Of a stretch of DNA of 64,000 nt, positions 14,401 through 26,905 are shown piece after piece. Source of the stretch: Strix aluco. Taxonomy: Eukaryota > Chordata > Aves > Strigiformes > Strigidae. The stretch covers positions 9,151,144 to 9,215,143 of the forward strand of contig NC_133946.1 of the NCBI RefSeq assembly GCF_031877795.1. Direction: 5' to 3'. The notes under the pieces are model-generated. The model had not been told where the DNA came from. It worked only from the letters and a program-made list of their open reading frames with translations, and did no database searches. Numbering within the stretch: the stretch's first letter is position 1; every line of letters starts with the position of its first letter. The translations under genes were made by a program, and so were the position numbers.

Positions 14401-16633
14401 GCAAGATCTTAAAAGATTTTAAATTTTTAGATTAATATATTGAAAGTCAGATACACTGAAGTGATAGCAAATGATTTTATTTACTGGCTCTATTCAAATG
14501 ACAGAATCACATAAAATATTATCCTTGAAGCAGACAAGAGCCCACTTCTATTATAGTTACAGACTTGCAGAATATAAATGATACAAAAATTGATGGATTT
14601 ATACCAAAGATGAATTTGGACAGAGAATATTTTGCACAAAAAATTACATTTAGACCTCAAAGTGACTGGGATTTGTAGTAAATTGCCATCAACTGCTTTA
14701 TCAGGAGAGGTCATGAGACATGTAAAAGGTTATGGTATCACACAACTCTGAGCCTGTCTTCTGGGAACATTAAAGAAGGATTAAACAGCAGGAAAATCTG
14801 ACATCTGAATACAGACCTGTATAAGGTCACATGACATAAACTTCTATGTTCCATTAAGTAAAGCATATCTGCATTATCACATATTGCCACAGCCTTAGTA
14901 GAGGCTGCCAGGACATCCCGCAGACTGTAAATGCTGCATATAACTACAAGATCTTTAATAATGAAGATAAAACTGGCTGGCTGTGCTCTAGCTCTGCAGG
15001 TTACATGCTGCTTCACATTGAGCACTGAGCACTGAAAGGAGAGGAAGAATTCAACCATTCCCCATTGTCTTACTCTCTGACCAGCAGGAAATTGTCCAGC
15101 TTAAACAAAGGTCTTTCTTTGGAGACTCTCACTCCAGGACTTCAACACTGTGCAGTCCTGAATTGATTTGGTGAACTCTTCGCTTCAGCCAGGCTAAGGT
15201 CAGTTAGGAAGAGAAAAATGAGGCAATCACCTGCAGCCGAGCAGTCATTTCCAAGATGATGGCTGGGGATGGTGATGACCCTCCTCGCTGCTGGTAAACA
15301 TACATCTCCTTTCTACACTGCTGTTTTTCTGGACTTTTGCGAAGGAGACAGTTTTGCACATTACTAAGACAGTTTAACAGACTGAATGGGCTTTCTGGTT
15401 ACAATAAGATCTTCAGTGACAGTACTCAAGAAGTTGGCTTCTTTTCCTCTGAAATTATATAAAACTCAGTGTTTGAAAGGTATAATGTGAGACAGGTAAT
15501 TTGAAATTATTTCCTTTGATTTCAGTGGCATTTTTCAGGGTTTATGTAGACTTCACCAAGGTAGTAAACACAGGAGTAATTTGCCAAGTAAGGTCATTAA
15601 AGATAAAAGAGTTTGATGACTTGTGGGGAAGATGGATGTTTTTTAATTGAGAGAGTGGATTTAAGGTTTTAGTGGCACAGCAGGAACGTGGAGAGAGATA
15701 AACGTAAAAGGCTTGTTGGACTCAGCAGGCTTTTCCTGTTCAGCAATGTGTCTGCCTGTTTAACTCCTGTCTCTGATGTGCTGTTCTAAACAAAGACAAG
15801 TAAAGGCCAGAGGAGGACAGTTCAGTCAGGTAGGAGAACTGCAGCCAAATGAGCTCTCAGTGTAAACCCACTGAAATTTAGAGAAAAGAACAAGTTACGT
15901 CAGAAAGCAATTTGAATTAATTTGTTGTTTTGCTAGAGTTAGATAGCGCTCTCTCCAAATTAAGGGAGAAGCATATAAAAAATGTCAATGGTTAAAATCT
16001 GTCACAGTCTGGTGGGTTTCTTTTCAAGACCGGGGGACAGGGAAGGTCTTTTTTCCCCTTCCTTCGACAGTTCCTAAAAATGTTTACACAGCTTTTATTG
16101 AGTAATTCAAATGGGTTATGGACAGATTGAGAGATACTCAGGCAGATAATTGCATTCTTCATAAAATCATTATTTGGAAGTTAGGGGGAGGTGGAAGGCA
16201 GATAACAGCAGTGGCTATGTCCCATAACAGATAGGAGAGGAAAAAGGAAGTGAATATGTAGTGGAATTTGCCAGAATAAACCCTGTAAACCCGTTGTATG
16301 GGCACATGCTGAGTAGCTATTTAGCACCAAGAACAAAACATTGAACACTGTTCCAGCACCTGTCTGTGCCGCAAGGGAAGGCAAAGAGTCCAAGAGGTGT
16401 AAATCCTGTGGGGCAGCCAAGAGTGGCACAAAAAGTGGAGGGAGAGCTGCTGAACCAGTCAGTTGGGACTAGCTGGGATTTTAAAAGCATCACAAGCTTT
16501 GAACTCTGTGGATTCCTAAAGGTGGCAAACTCAAAGGGATCATGCCGTGGTGATCATGATGAACCACAACATGCTGTGGAAACAGGCTTCAGTAAAGGGG
16601 AAAAGAGAGAAAGATAACTGAGGACATTTCTTC
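11417..16633. other. noncoding sequence
   Basis: No gene is supported. The longest frames (12074-12424 plus, 116 codons; 14738-15058 minus, 106 codons) have no recognisable motif. A short block at about 12220-12370 is less AT-rich than its surroundings. Nothing in this stretch looks like a mobile element that I can name. Confidence 0.6.
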
Positions 16634-16660
16634 TTTTTTTATTTATTTATTTTTATTTTT
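16634..16660. repeat. (ATTT)n-like microsatellite
   Basis: A T-rich tract made of a T run followed by repeated ATTT units ending at an A run. It is a simple sequence repeat produced by replication slippage. Confidence 0.85.
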
Positions 16661-19600
16661 AAAGGAAAACAATTATATGCAGTGGTTCCCTAGTGAAAGG
16701 GAACCTTGACGAGTCTAGACTCATCTGCACCTCCTGAGAAGGAAATCAATATTGTCCCAAAATGAAAATTTCAACCTGCTTCAGTTATTATCAGTCACTT
16801 CACAGGAATATTTTGTGTCTGCCGCACTAGAGAAAAATAATCTCTAAGCAATCCATGAAGACTCAGCCATTTCCATACAGCCTTGTGGCCAGAAGCTCAT
16901 GTTTGACATTAACTTTTGCTCAAATTTTTTTCCACTTCACACAATTATTTTTTTTTTTTCCACAGAGAAAACAGTCATATCTTCTGGTCTCCCTACAACT
17001 CTTATTTCTTCTGCTTTCTTGCCTGGACCCCAGACCAGTGCTAATTTTTCGGTTTCTATTTTTCTATTTCATTATTCTTGGGAAGTAGCTACAACTTTCA
17101 GTACTGATCACCCTGAGTCATGCCTGAGTGTTTCCCTTGGACTTCTTTTCTACTTGTCCTGTTATCCATTCTAGAGCCATCTAATTGTTTGTGCAGATGA
17201 AGCTGTAAAAAGTGCAAATATTCTGTGAGATACCAAATTTCACACTTGTCTTTTAGTTTTACCCTCATGGATTGGACATTTAGGACAGCAGGCTACGGGT
17301 TGCATTAGGCTGCTCCTTTTCTGTGTTAAAGCTGTCACTATCAAGACTTAGTAACCTGAAGCTTCCTCCTCTCCCCTCCAGCCTATTGGTGAAATCTGGC
17401 ACGCAGACTTGTCTTTTCCCAGATCTCCTTCCCACCTACTTTCTCATCCATACCTAATACTATGGTAAGAGTCATCATAATTTCTTGCTGTTCTCAGTGT
17501 CTTATTCTGCTTGGATTTTTCAGCCCCCATGAATTAATTTTAAATCTCTGTCTCTTCCTCAAAGGACCAATAAATCTACTATTTCGTACATTCTGGCTCT
17601 CATTTCTCCCCATGAATTTTCTTGTTATTTTCACTCTATTTTATACTTCCCATCAAACCTGTTCCCATTCTGTTCTCCTTTTTGTCAACATGTCTTTCTT
17701 CCAGGTTTCCTTCTTTATTCTTTGCTCATTGAAAAAAATAAAATAAAAATTCCTCCTTATAACACACTCTTCCAGTAAAGCTTTCAATGATAATCACATC
17801 CAAACACCTTAATCAAAGCCATTGAAGACTGTGGGAAGACTTTAATAGACTTTCCATCAGGCACTAAACATGGTAGTCCCTGTGGCTGCCTTGCATTGTA
17901 TCCTGCAGGATAGACTTCAAGAAGATTTAATGAATCCAACTTAGTTTGCTTCCTGGAAACTAAATTTTTGGTATGTTTAAAGTACACCAGCTATTTTATT
18001 CAATGTAACTGGATGTATTTGTAAATTTAATCTGAAAAGGAATAAATCTTGGATAATCTTCAAACCCAGAGATTGTCTAAATAAGGAAAGGATTGAAATG
18101 AAAGGAAAACACCAGGAAAGTAATGGATTGAGAGCTTCCTGGAGACAAGAAGCAGGTATAGCCAAATGCTGGAGTTGAGGATTATTTAAAATTCCTTTGA
18201 CCAGTGTACTTCTTTGTGAAATGGATCAAATATTGTTTCTATTAGATGACAGGGGTTCATTTCCTTTCCTTAGATAAACACTTTAAGGTGCCAGACTCCT
18301 CTGTGAGATGATAAATGACTTCCTAGACGTCATCATAAAGGAAGTTGTTCCTTATAACTGTTCTAAATCTGTTACATATCAAATTTCCTGTGCATGGCTG
18401 CCACTCTGCAATGCTTTCCAAACTATATTTCACAAATTCCCAGTGTGGCTTGTAACATCATGACACTCACTTTCCAGTTTCATCTTTGGCACTGTTCTCA
18501 AAACACAGGAGGTCATGGATTGGATTTGTAAGTTAGTATAACACATCCTGCCTACCTTGAATTACAAAAAATACACAATTTGGATGAGTGATTTATGAAT
18601 TTATAATTACAGATGGGACTGCTCTATTTCAATTCATCCTGGTGAAGCCGAGAAAAGTTGAAATCTGCTTATTTCAGTGATAGGAAACTCAAGAAGAGGG
18701 TTATTGCCCTCTTTGTTTTGGAAAATTTGGATTGTGGTTTATGTCGTACTGGAAATAACAATAGAATGTGAGATTCTGCTTGTATTCATGTACTTTCAGA
18801 TCGTCTGATAGGCCAGTAAATATCATGCCAAGCCTTTTGGGTCTTCACCCATTTCCTTTGCTAATAAATTGTTAAAATAAGGCTCGTTCTCTTTTTATGG
18901 CACTTGACATTTGAGAAATGTTCATTGTCAGAGCATTTGTTGCAGTTAATTAGTCCGCATGTTATCAAATTCATTTCTTCATTGTCATAAAAGAAAGTTG
19001 CAGTGTTGTAGAAAAGTTGAGAAATTTTTGCGAGATCACAGACTTTTTCCCTGTGTGGCAATTGCATAAGCAGAAAGTAAAACACCTGATGACTGTCTAG
19101 TTTTGCATCACCAGATATTCTTTATGTTGATATTAGAGGCCTGTGTCTCTCACAATAGCTATTTTTAATTAAATATATTTTATGAATTCCTAGTCTTGAG
19201 ATACATGAAAGGCACTTGCTTCCTTTGAGCCCCAGCCTGGTTTTTCCTTCACCAAAGCTGTGCCTGACAATATTCTTTGGTGTTCCTTGGGCTGAGTTTC
19301 AGGTGGGCCTCAGGAGTCTTAATTATCCTTCACCAAAAAGTCCTTTAAGAAGAACACATTCGGCAAGCATTCCCATGTGACCTTTCCTTTCACCTAGCAA
19401 ATTATTACAGTTTTCATACAGTTCTGCTCTTGGTCTGATTCTGTAATACCATCATTCAACAACAGACATTTTTAGAACAGCTTTCTGGATTGACATGTTC
19501 ACATGCAATTAATTCAAACCACTAAGAGATAAGCATGTAGTAACCTGAGGCACAGGAGCAATCCCATCAAAGGCAGACACAGTAATTACTCGATTTGTGT

Positions 19601-21202
19601 AAATGTTGGGAGAATGTTACAGAGGAGCATGGTTGAAATAGGAAGAAATGTGTGGGGGATGGATAAAGGAATGATAAAAAAACACAAGTCCTTGGCATAC
19701 ATATTTGTTTTATTACCTTTTTTTTAGCTTTAAAGCTGCTTGGAACATGGTCACTCTACTGCTTTGCCTTTCAGTGACAAACCTGAAGGTCTTAGAAAAT
19801 AATATTTTAAGTTATTCCAGGCTGGTGTTTATTAAGCAACCTTTCAAACACTAAATATATTAAAACCCAATCTGGTTTGGCCAGGAAAAAATGAGCAAAG
19901 TAAAATGTGAGTTAGCACCAGAAAAAATCTAGCAGTAATATGATCTATCCCAAGCTATTATAAAGTCATTGAACAGGAGAGCTGAAAAACACCACTTTCT
20001 GAATTAAAATAGTACAATCCAAACACTTGTTTTTGCACTGTAGAGATCATGTTATTTTAATGTAAGATTTCTAGTCTGGACATATGCAGGTATTCAGTGT
20101 AGTTATGTTTAGATTCTGCAGCACTTTTTAAAGTGCACTCAGAAACTGCTCCTCAAATTCTAGAGCGATTGGCCTCATTTCCAAAGACAATGAACAGAGA
20201 AGAAGTATTAAGGAAAGCCATATTTAAGCCTCTTGTATTGCTGTACCTGGCAACACTGGGGGGTCATATCTTTCTTTTCTTTCACTTCCTTTCACTCAAG
20301 ACTGCACTCCAAAATTTCAAAAGCTAATGAGTATATGACCTTATTCAAAAAAAAGAATGCAGCCTTTTTGCCAATAATAGTGTTCTGATGTTGGGCACGG
20401 TGGTGGGCATTTGGACAGCTGAATATTTGATCTGAGCAGGGGTTGTGCAACCACAGCTACAGCTTGTAAGATACATGAAGAAGTGCCCTTCCCAGCAATG
20501 TCAGTGAGGAGGCAGCAGCCCCTACTTTATCTCCAGCCCAATATAGATGAAACCAGCTCCCTCACTCTTATATATCTTCCAGCTTGTGAAGAATATGTAT
20601 TTATTTTCTGCACATATTATTTCACTCAAGGCAACACCACAGAGAAAAAGAAAAATGTGTCATGCATATTCTGAAGTGTGTTATCAACCTTTTCATCTAC
20701 TAGTGAACTGGTTTTTAGAAGTAAATTGTGAGAGACCCTATATAAATGCTAACCTGCCTATTAGCAGAATAGGTTCTTTAGTGATTTCAGTGACTTCAGT
20801 TTCCTTAGCAGAAGAAAGAAAATGATTGCCACAGTTACGCCCAGGTCACATTGAAAATGAGCAGCTTCAAGAAAGATTTCTTTTGTGGAAATCCAATTCC
20901 CTGGAAAAATTCATAGAGTCAGTTTGTGTAGACTGTTTATGACACTAACGCTGTCCCTTCAAATCCATAATTTTATTATAGAGGATAAAATACCCATGGC
21001 TCAAAATCAAATGATATAACTTAGGGGGACAGCATTTTCTAGTGAGTTTTCAATTTCTCTGTCCCCACAATGTCTCTAACTTAGCCCCATCACACTGAAG
21101 GACATTCCCAGTGCTCTCCTTCCTCAACTGGCTGCTGGGCTGCAGGACATCCAGGCTTGAGGTCGAGGTCCTGAAATCAGATGATTGTGGCACTGCATTT
21201 TC
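16661..21202. other. noncoding sequence, T-rich in its first kilobase
   Basis: No gene is supported. From about 16900 to 17750 the plus strand is pyrimidine-rich, so its frames are artificially rich in Phe, Leu and Ser (for example 17462-17746) and can mimic membrane proteins. This is composition bias, not evidence of a gene. About 18840-19080 is unique-looking sequence without simple repeats and could be examined for conservation. Confidence 0.6.
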
Positions 21203-21232
21203 TTTTTTTTTTTTTTTTTTTTTAAAAAAAAA
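21203..21232. repeat. T21-A9 homopolymer pair
   Basis: Twenty-one consecutive T are followed directly by nine A, forming a perfect potential hairpin or a strongly bent A-tract junction. It gives a poly-lysine artefact in minus-strand frames crossing it. A retroelement poly-A tail on the minus strand is conceivable, but the sequence to its right has no recognisable retroelement or processed-gene body, so simple slippage is the plainer explanation. Confidence 0.85.
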
Positions 21233-24200
21233 GCAAGTTTGGACCTTTGCCACAGAATACAGATATTTAACCTGAGTGTAACAGTATCTGTCAGTACATG
21301 GAAAGTGCAAACCAATACTTCAATCATCTGAATAGACTGGTAGCTATAAGACTCTCTTTCCTGGGGAATCATCACCTGGATTATCAAAGACCAGAAGACA
21401 GTTCCAGTGACGTGCAATGTTTATAATGATTTTACCATTAGCTAATAATTATTTCCAGCATTTATTTATTTTCTGTAGTCTGCGACACATCACTAATGTG
21501 AATAGTATTGTTCTTGAAATCTTGTCCTCCTTTAGCTTTTACCAGTGAAAAATTCTTTTTTATTCTATTACTTCTGCTGTACTTCCAATCAATCTTTCAG
21601 CATGTCCCTGAGAAGATCCAACTTCCTACCCTCCAGCTTAGTGGGGGTGCTGCTGGCTTTGTTCTTGATACTGTAGACATCCTCAACAGCAATTTCTTGC
21701 CCTTATTTTTCACATCACTTACAAAGCCTAAAAATGTTAGGGTGTTGGAGAGTTGGAATCAGGACCCAGTGACTGATACTGGCCCTCTATTTCTCCATTT
21801 TCACACTGAATGGTCAATATTTCAGTATTGTCTTTTCTATTTAATTACAAGCACCCTGTCAGAGGCGAGCTTTCTGGACTGTGTGGCATAAGGGGCTGGG
21901 GTAGAAGAGTTAATTCTTACCACTGCAGCTCCCCGTATGGGAAGGTGTTAGGTGAGTACATGGTCTTACACCATAATACACCCAGGGTTCCAAATTACTC
22001 ACTTTTATTTGCATGCTTATAACATCTAGTAGTCCCCATCAAAGATCCTCTAATGGTGAATTGTATTCCAGGGCCCTAAGTACAGAAAATGCAGAAAATG
22101 CCTTTCCCCAAGAAGCTGTCAAAGAAAACTATCCCTAATGTGACCTCTCTTGTGAGACTGGATGTATTCCAGCATGGGGGAGACCTTTGAATCTAAAATG
22201 TATATAAACAGAAGTACACAAACCCGGTAGCAATGTAGATCTTAAAAAACGTCAGGACATTGTCTTTACAAGAATAGTTCAAGAGCAGGACAGTTTATCA
22301 TGGCTGCTCTGCCTAATATGGGAAGCAGTGAGCAACAGCAGCACTTGGTAGAAGGCAACACGACTTGCTGGAGCCTTGGTTTGTGTGATAGAGCACCAAA
22401 TATGCTGACACCCATGGGGCTAACTGAGAGACTGCCTCTTGATGCATCCAATCTGATAGAGCTTGTTTGCAAATATGTTTAATTTTCAGTGTGGGAGATA
22501 TGGTCTCTTAATCATGATAGTGAAAACTCTGCTGGCATTAAGAAGCACCACCACGTCTGCCCTGAAAGGCATCAAGGTATCTCTCAATGCCTTGAGAGGG
22601 ATTAAATATAAACATCTGCTGACAAGTCTGCTGCCATGAGGAATCCAGCTGGGCTTGTACCTTCAGTTCTTATGTGCCCCCCCAAAATATACCGCAGCCT
22701 TAAGCAATACACTTTTGCAATACCAAACAGGATTTTAAAAAATAACACTTAGAACTAAGAATAATTTCTACATTTTTAGCTGACTTTATTGACAGATCTC
22801 CTGTACTGTAAAATGTATCAAAGACTTCCCATTTGAAAAATGATGTAGAAAATGGTTGAATACCAGCACTAATTGTACCTTACATTTGGGAAAACTCAAA
22901 AATGACTGAAAGAACAGCCAAGAAAAGCTGAGAAATCACTACCACAATTGATTTAATGATGTGATAAGACATATATAAAACTCTTTGCTTGCAACTGGAA
23001 GACACCTCTCATGCTTTTGATTTGTTGCCAAGAGTAAAAGATACAACAACTAAGGAAATACAAAAGCAATGAAGAATGTAATTTATCTTCTTCAGGATCA
23101 TTTTCCTGAAATAAAACATCTTGTGAAATACAGAATTACCAGGTTCAAAGCAAAAAGAAACTTGTACATTGATTTAAATATTACTGCATGGAGAAAAAGG
23201 AACGGGAAATCATTTTTCCATACATGTTATGGTTGTAAATTACATAATCTAAAATGATTTGATTAAAATCATGTAATGAAAAACAAAATGGTTACAAGCT
23301 TTGAGCACCAAGGACTAAAACCCAAGAACATTAACAGAAATTGATTTATTTATTTCCCCATGGCAGAGACGAATGACCCCTGGAATTCTAGCTGTATTTC
23401 TTGCCTGTTCAGCTTCACTGTTTTCAATATTAACAATTAGTTTTCAAAAAAACTTTTTGCTTATCTCTTGCTTATGGGATTGTTCTATCCTAGTTTTGTG
23501 GAGAATGCCCTTTTGATAGAATATTCTTTGTGTTCTTTATGCTTTTTAACTTATTTCCCGCAAATGCAGAAGAAATCATAGCACTCCTGGAAATAATTTT
23601 GTGATATTAATTCTCTGCCACATGAACAATCACTTCTAATATGTTTTTAGGCATCTTCTTTTGCTTCTTTTAACACCACGCGCTAGAATCTCACCGTAGG
23701 TCCTGTCACTATGTCAGAAAAAGCAGTTATAACATTTTTAGCTCATTTTCTAGTCGGTAGCCACTGTGATTTTTTCCTTTAGTTTCGCTCTGTTTTATGC
23801 ATTGTTGGAATATGATTTGCTGTGTAACTGTTATTGTATGTGTGTATATGCACAGCTGCTATCCTTTTCACAAACACAGCCAGAAATCTGGACTTCCACT
23901 TGTTGGTCACCAGCTGAGGCTTGACTGCTACAGTTGCCTGATGTCTACATCTGTTACTGGAATATAACACAATACCACGTTATCAGGATGGTAGACCAAC
24001 TGTCATCAGGCTTGCTTGATAATACTCCTGAAGATATTTTCCAGGTCATCTTTCCACAAGAATAGAATTTTGAAGCATGAGTATAGGTAAATGAAATTGT
24101 CCTTTGCTGCAAAATAGGTTCACAATGTTTTTTGAAGTCTCCAAGCTAAGCCCAGAGTAAGGGCTGCAAGAAGATGACAAGAGCATATCAGGTGTATTTC

Positions 24201-25650
24201 TCATGCCTAACAAGGAACAGAAGCGTGCCCAGGACTAGGTTCAGTGCTGATCGAAAGCAGCTGGGCTATCAGATCATAGCGTGCTGTAAGTGTGACAGAC
24301 ACTTGCCAGGGAACTGAGCCTAGACTGTGACATCTCCAGGTCCAGAAGATTTTAAAAGCCCGGGGTCCATGTGCTGCAATCTTTACACAGAAGCTCAGTG
24401 CATGCTCATGGGAGGGAGCTTTAAAGGGCTACTTGTGTGTCCTATGTGGAAAAAATCGTGTACTTCTGTGTACACTTCTGGGTACTTTAAAAGAAAGTGA
24501 AGGTGTGTTTTTCAGAAACATTCATTATTTGACTCATTCAAATCCTTATCTAAAATTTCCATACTAAATGCATTTCTAGAAATTGCATCAAATATTGCAT
24601 GTGTCTGAAAGGATGTTAAATATTAATATTGGGAAAAGGAAGGCTGTTCTCTCTTCTTCCTCTTCTAAAGTCCTCCTTTGATTTACTGCTTTCTGTAGTC
24701 CCAAATGTAAATAGTGTCACAGCAAATAAGTGTTTAGTGTCTATGCAGTTTATTCTATTGGTCTATTTAGGTTCTTAAGTCTAAGTTATAATGCATATAA
24801 ATTAGTGGCCAGTGAGTGTTGTTTAATTATCTAGAAGACTTGTCATTGACAAAGTGACCTGTGCTGGCTTTCTTGCCAGGAAGAATTGAAGTTGTTATGC
24901 TAAACTCTGAACAATTTGATGTAAATATTTACCCACCCAATAAAGAGGTGCTAAAACTAATTCAGCCTCAGGATGTTAACTCCTGGAGATCACACAAGTT
25001 CCCATAGGAAGACAACTTCACGTTACAGAAGGAAACTTCAGATCTCACTATAGTAAATGAACAGTTGCTCTAACAAGGTGATGATAAGAAGTTTGGACTT
25101 GATCATAAGCATGCCTGAGAAAAATTATATACACACAAAGAGGGATCCACTTCTCTGTCTGTGCTCCCATATGGTGCTCATCACCATGTGCTGTCTGACA
25201 TGGTGGATTATTTTAGTTCTGAGTGAAGGTCAATGCAAAGACATAGATCTTGATGCCTACAGTCATCTAGGGCCATCTGAGACTCTCTAAAGTATCCTGC
25301 CTGGCCTCCACAAGGAGCTCCAGGAGTGTCCTGTAATTCTTCTAGCACAGGAGTATCTTGGCTAGGCTGGAGTGGGTCAAATGAGATGAGACACAGGTGT
25401 GTGAGCAACTGAATCAAGCCCTTATCCTCAGTAAGTCAGAATGATAAATGTCTGCCCAAGTTTGGTCACAGTTTCTGTCAAAATCGAGGTGGCATATAGT
25501 TGGTGATTTTTGTTTTAGCAATTTGTTTCTGTATTCCTCCTGTGAGGGACAAACTGACACAGTATTTGATGAGATGAGTCATTTCTAGTATCCTCTTTTT
25601 CTTTCGAGACATTGTTAGAGTTTGCTGCTTAGGACAGTATCAGATTTGTT
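21233..25650. other. AT-rich noncoding sequence
   Basis: No gene is supported. The longest frame (21508-21891 plus, 127 codons) is Phe/Leu-rich through T-rich composition and has no domain. I saw no mobile element signature. The block ends where the composition changes to the higher-GC segment described next. Confidence 0.6.
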
Positions 25651-26640
25651 GGCTTCACATTGCTGCCAGAGAGCTCAAACCACTCTCCTCTGGATCCACT
25701 CATAACCACTGGAGTAACCAAGCTGTCTCCCAGAATGAGATATCCAGTGCTTGAGCAGCAGACTTTGGATAGGAAAGGACTTCATGGCCTGTGGACAGTA
25801 GGACATCTATTTCTGGGCTCCCCGCCTATTCCCTCCTGACCCAGGAGTGATCAGGCTCTTCCCTTCAAAGCTGCCTAAGGCGAGTTCCAGGGCTCTGCAG
25901 CACAGCACACAGCTGTCAAGCACTTGCAGGCCCATGAGGCTGCTGCTGGATAAGGTTCTTTGAACTTGCACACCATGCACTTGACTCCCAGGGCCACTGT
26001 CTTCATCATCCCTGGTGGCTCTGCTCCCATTGAGGCAGAAGCCCTGCAAAGTCAGGGTCATCTATGTCCCTGAGGGGAGGGGACAGCTGCTGCATTTGGT
26101 TTCCATCTGCTACTTGGCCCCTCTGGTCAGTGAACTCTGCGGAGATGTGGCTGTTAAGCATGGCCTTCCCAAAACCTTTTTCCCACAAACATAGTGTAAA
26201 GGATTCCTGCTTGCTCCATGTTGTTGCCCCACTGCCACCTCCAAGTGCAGGTTGCACACCACTGGCTCACACCCCTGAACATCACATGAAGAATAAGAGG
26301 ATCACAAGGCTTGCCAGGGCTGGAGTTTCTGAAGAGACATGGTAGGAAAAACAGTACATCTCATGTGACATTGCCTTCTAGAGTGCTTTGGAAAGACTTG
26401 GGGCACTACAGTTACCCAGACTGAGTGTGGGGGTGCCCTCAGAAAGGCTGCAGAGCCCCACATGGTCTGGAGTGACCCCAGCTCACTCCCCTGGGGACTC
26501 TCAGGATGTCCCATGGGCAGGACAGAACAGAGTCAGCGGCTTTCATCTCCATAGCTGCCACTGGGAAAAGCATGAGGACAGTGGAGAGATAACCCTTAAT
26601 GTCATTAGTCAGTGAGCAGGGACTGCTGGTGGTGTCAACC
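25650..26640. other. unexplained higher-GC block, possibly an old insertion
   Basis: Roughly one kilobase is visibly richer in G and C than the AT-rich sequence on both sides and is poor in CpG, so it is not a CpG island. It contains a cluster of overlapping open frames on both strands (minus 25807-26061, 26006-26257, 26302-26514, 26439-26642; plus 26064-26345, 26388-26615). None of these encodes a domain I recognise. A decayed retroelement, an LTR remnant or simply a local isochore fluctuation are all possible. I cannot name a family and see no clear terminal repeats. Confidence 0.35.
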
Positions 26641-26737
26641 ATTTTGTAGAAGACAAGAAGAGAGCAATGACTGTATCAGCAGCTCAGGATAGGTGGGTGT
26701 GCTCTTCTCTGTGCTGCCATCAGTGCTTCCACATGGG

Positions 26738-26905
26738 ATCATGGAGCCACAGGATAATACAGGTTGGAAGGGACCCCAGGAGATCTCCTGTCCAAGCTTC
26801 TGCTCAAAACAGGATCAGGCTATGAGGTCGGGCCTGTTGATCAGGACTTTATCTGGTTGGGTCTTGAAAACCTCTCTAGGCAACATGTTCGTCCTCACTT
26901 CCACC
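26738..26905 (-). mobile_element. CR1 LINE 3'-end fragment, internally deleted
   Basis: The plus strand shows the reverse complement of an avian CR1 3' region: an ACAGGTTGGAAGGGACCCC block, a TCTCCTGTCCAA block, then GGTTGGGTCTTGAAAACCTC and CAACATGTTC blocks. CR1 is the dominant non-LTR retrotransposon of birds; most copies, like this one, are short 5'-truncated fragments without ORFs and are dead. Compared with the remembered family pattern, the segment between the two AACCTC motifs is missing, so one AACCTC remains near 26869-26875. The 3' terminal octamer end near 26738 is degenerate. Boundaries are approximate. Confidence 0.85.

Noticed and set aside
17462-17746. Hydrophobic 94-codon frame resembling a membrane protein
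   Set aside because: The phenylalanine and leucine content comes from pyrimidine-rich DNA; neighbouring phases show the same bias, and there is no exon context.
21124-21417. Lysine-rich minus-strand frames
   Set aside because: The lysine block is just the T21 tract at 21203-21223 read on the other strand.
25650-26640. Endogenous retrovirus or LTR
   Set aside because: No paired terminal repeats, primer-binding site, polypurine tract or polymerase motif could be seen, so I left the block unnamed.
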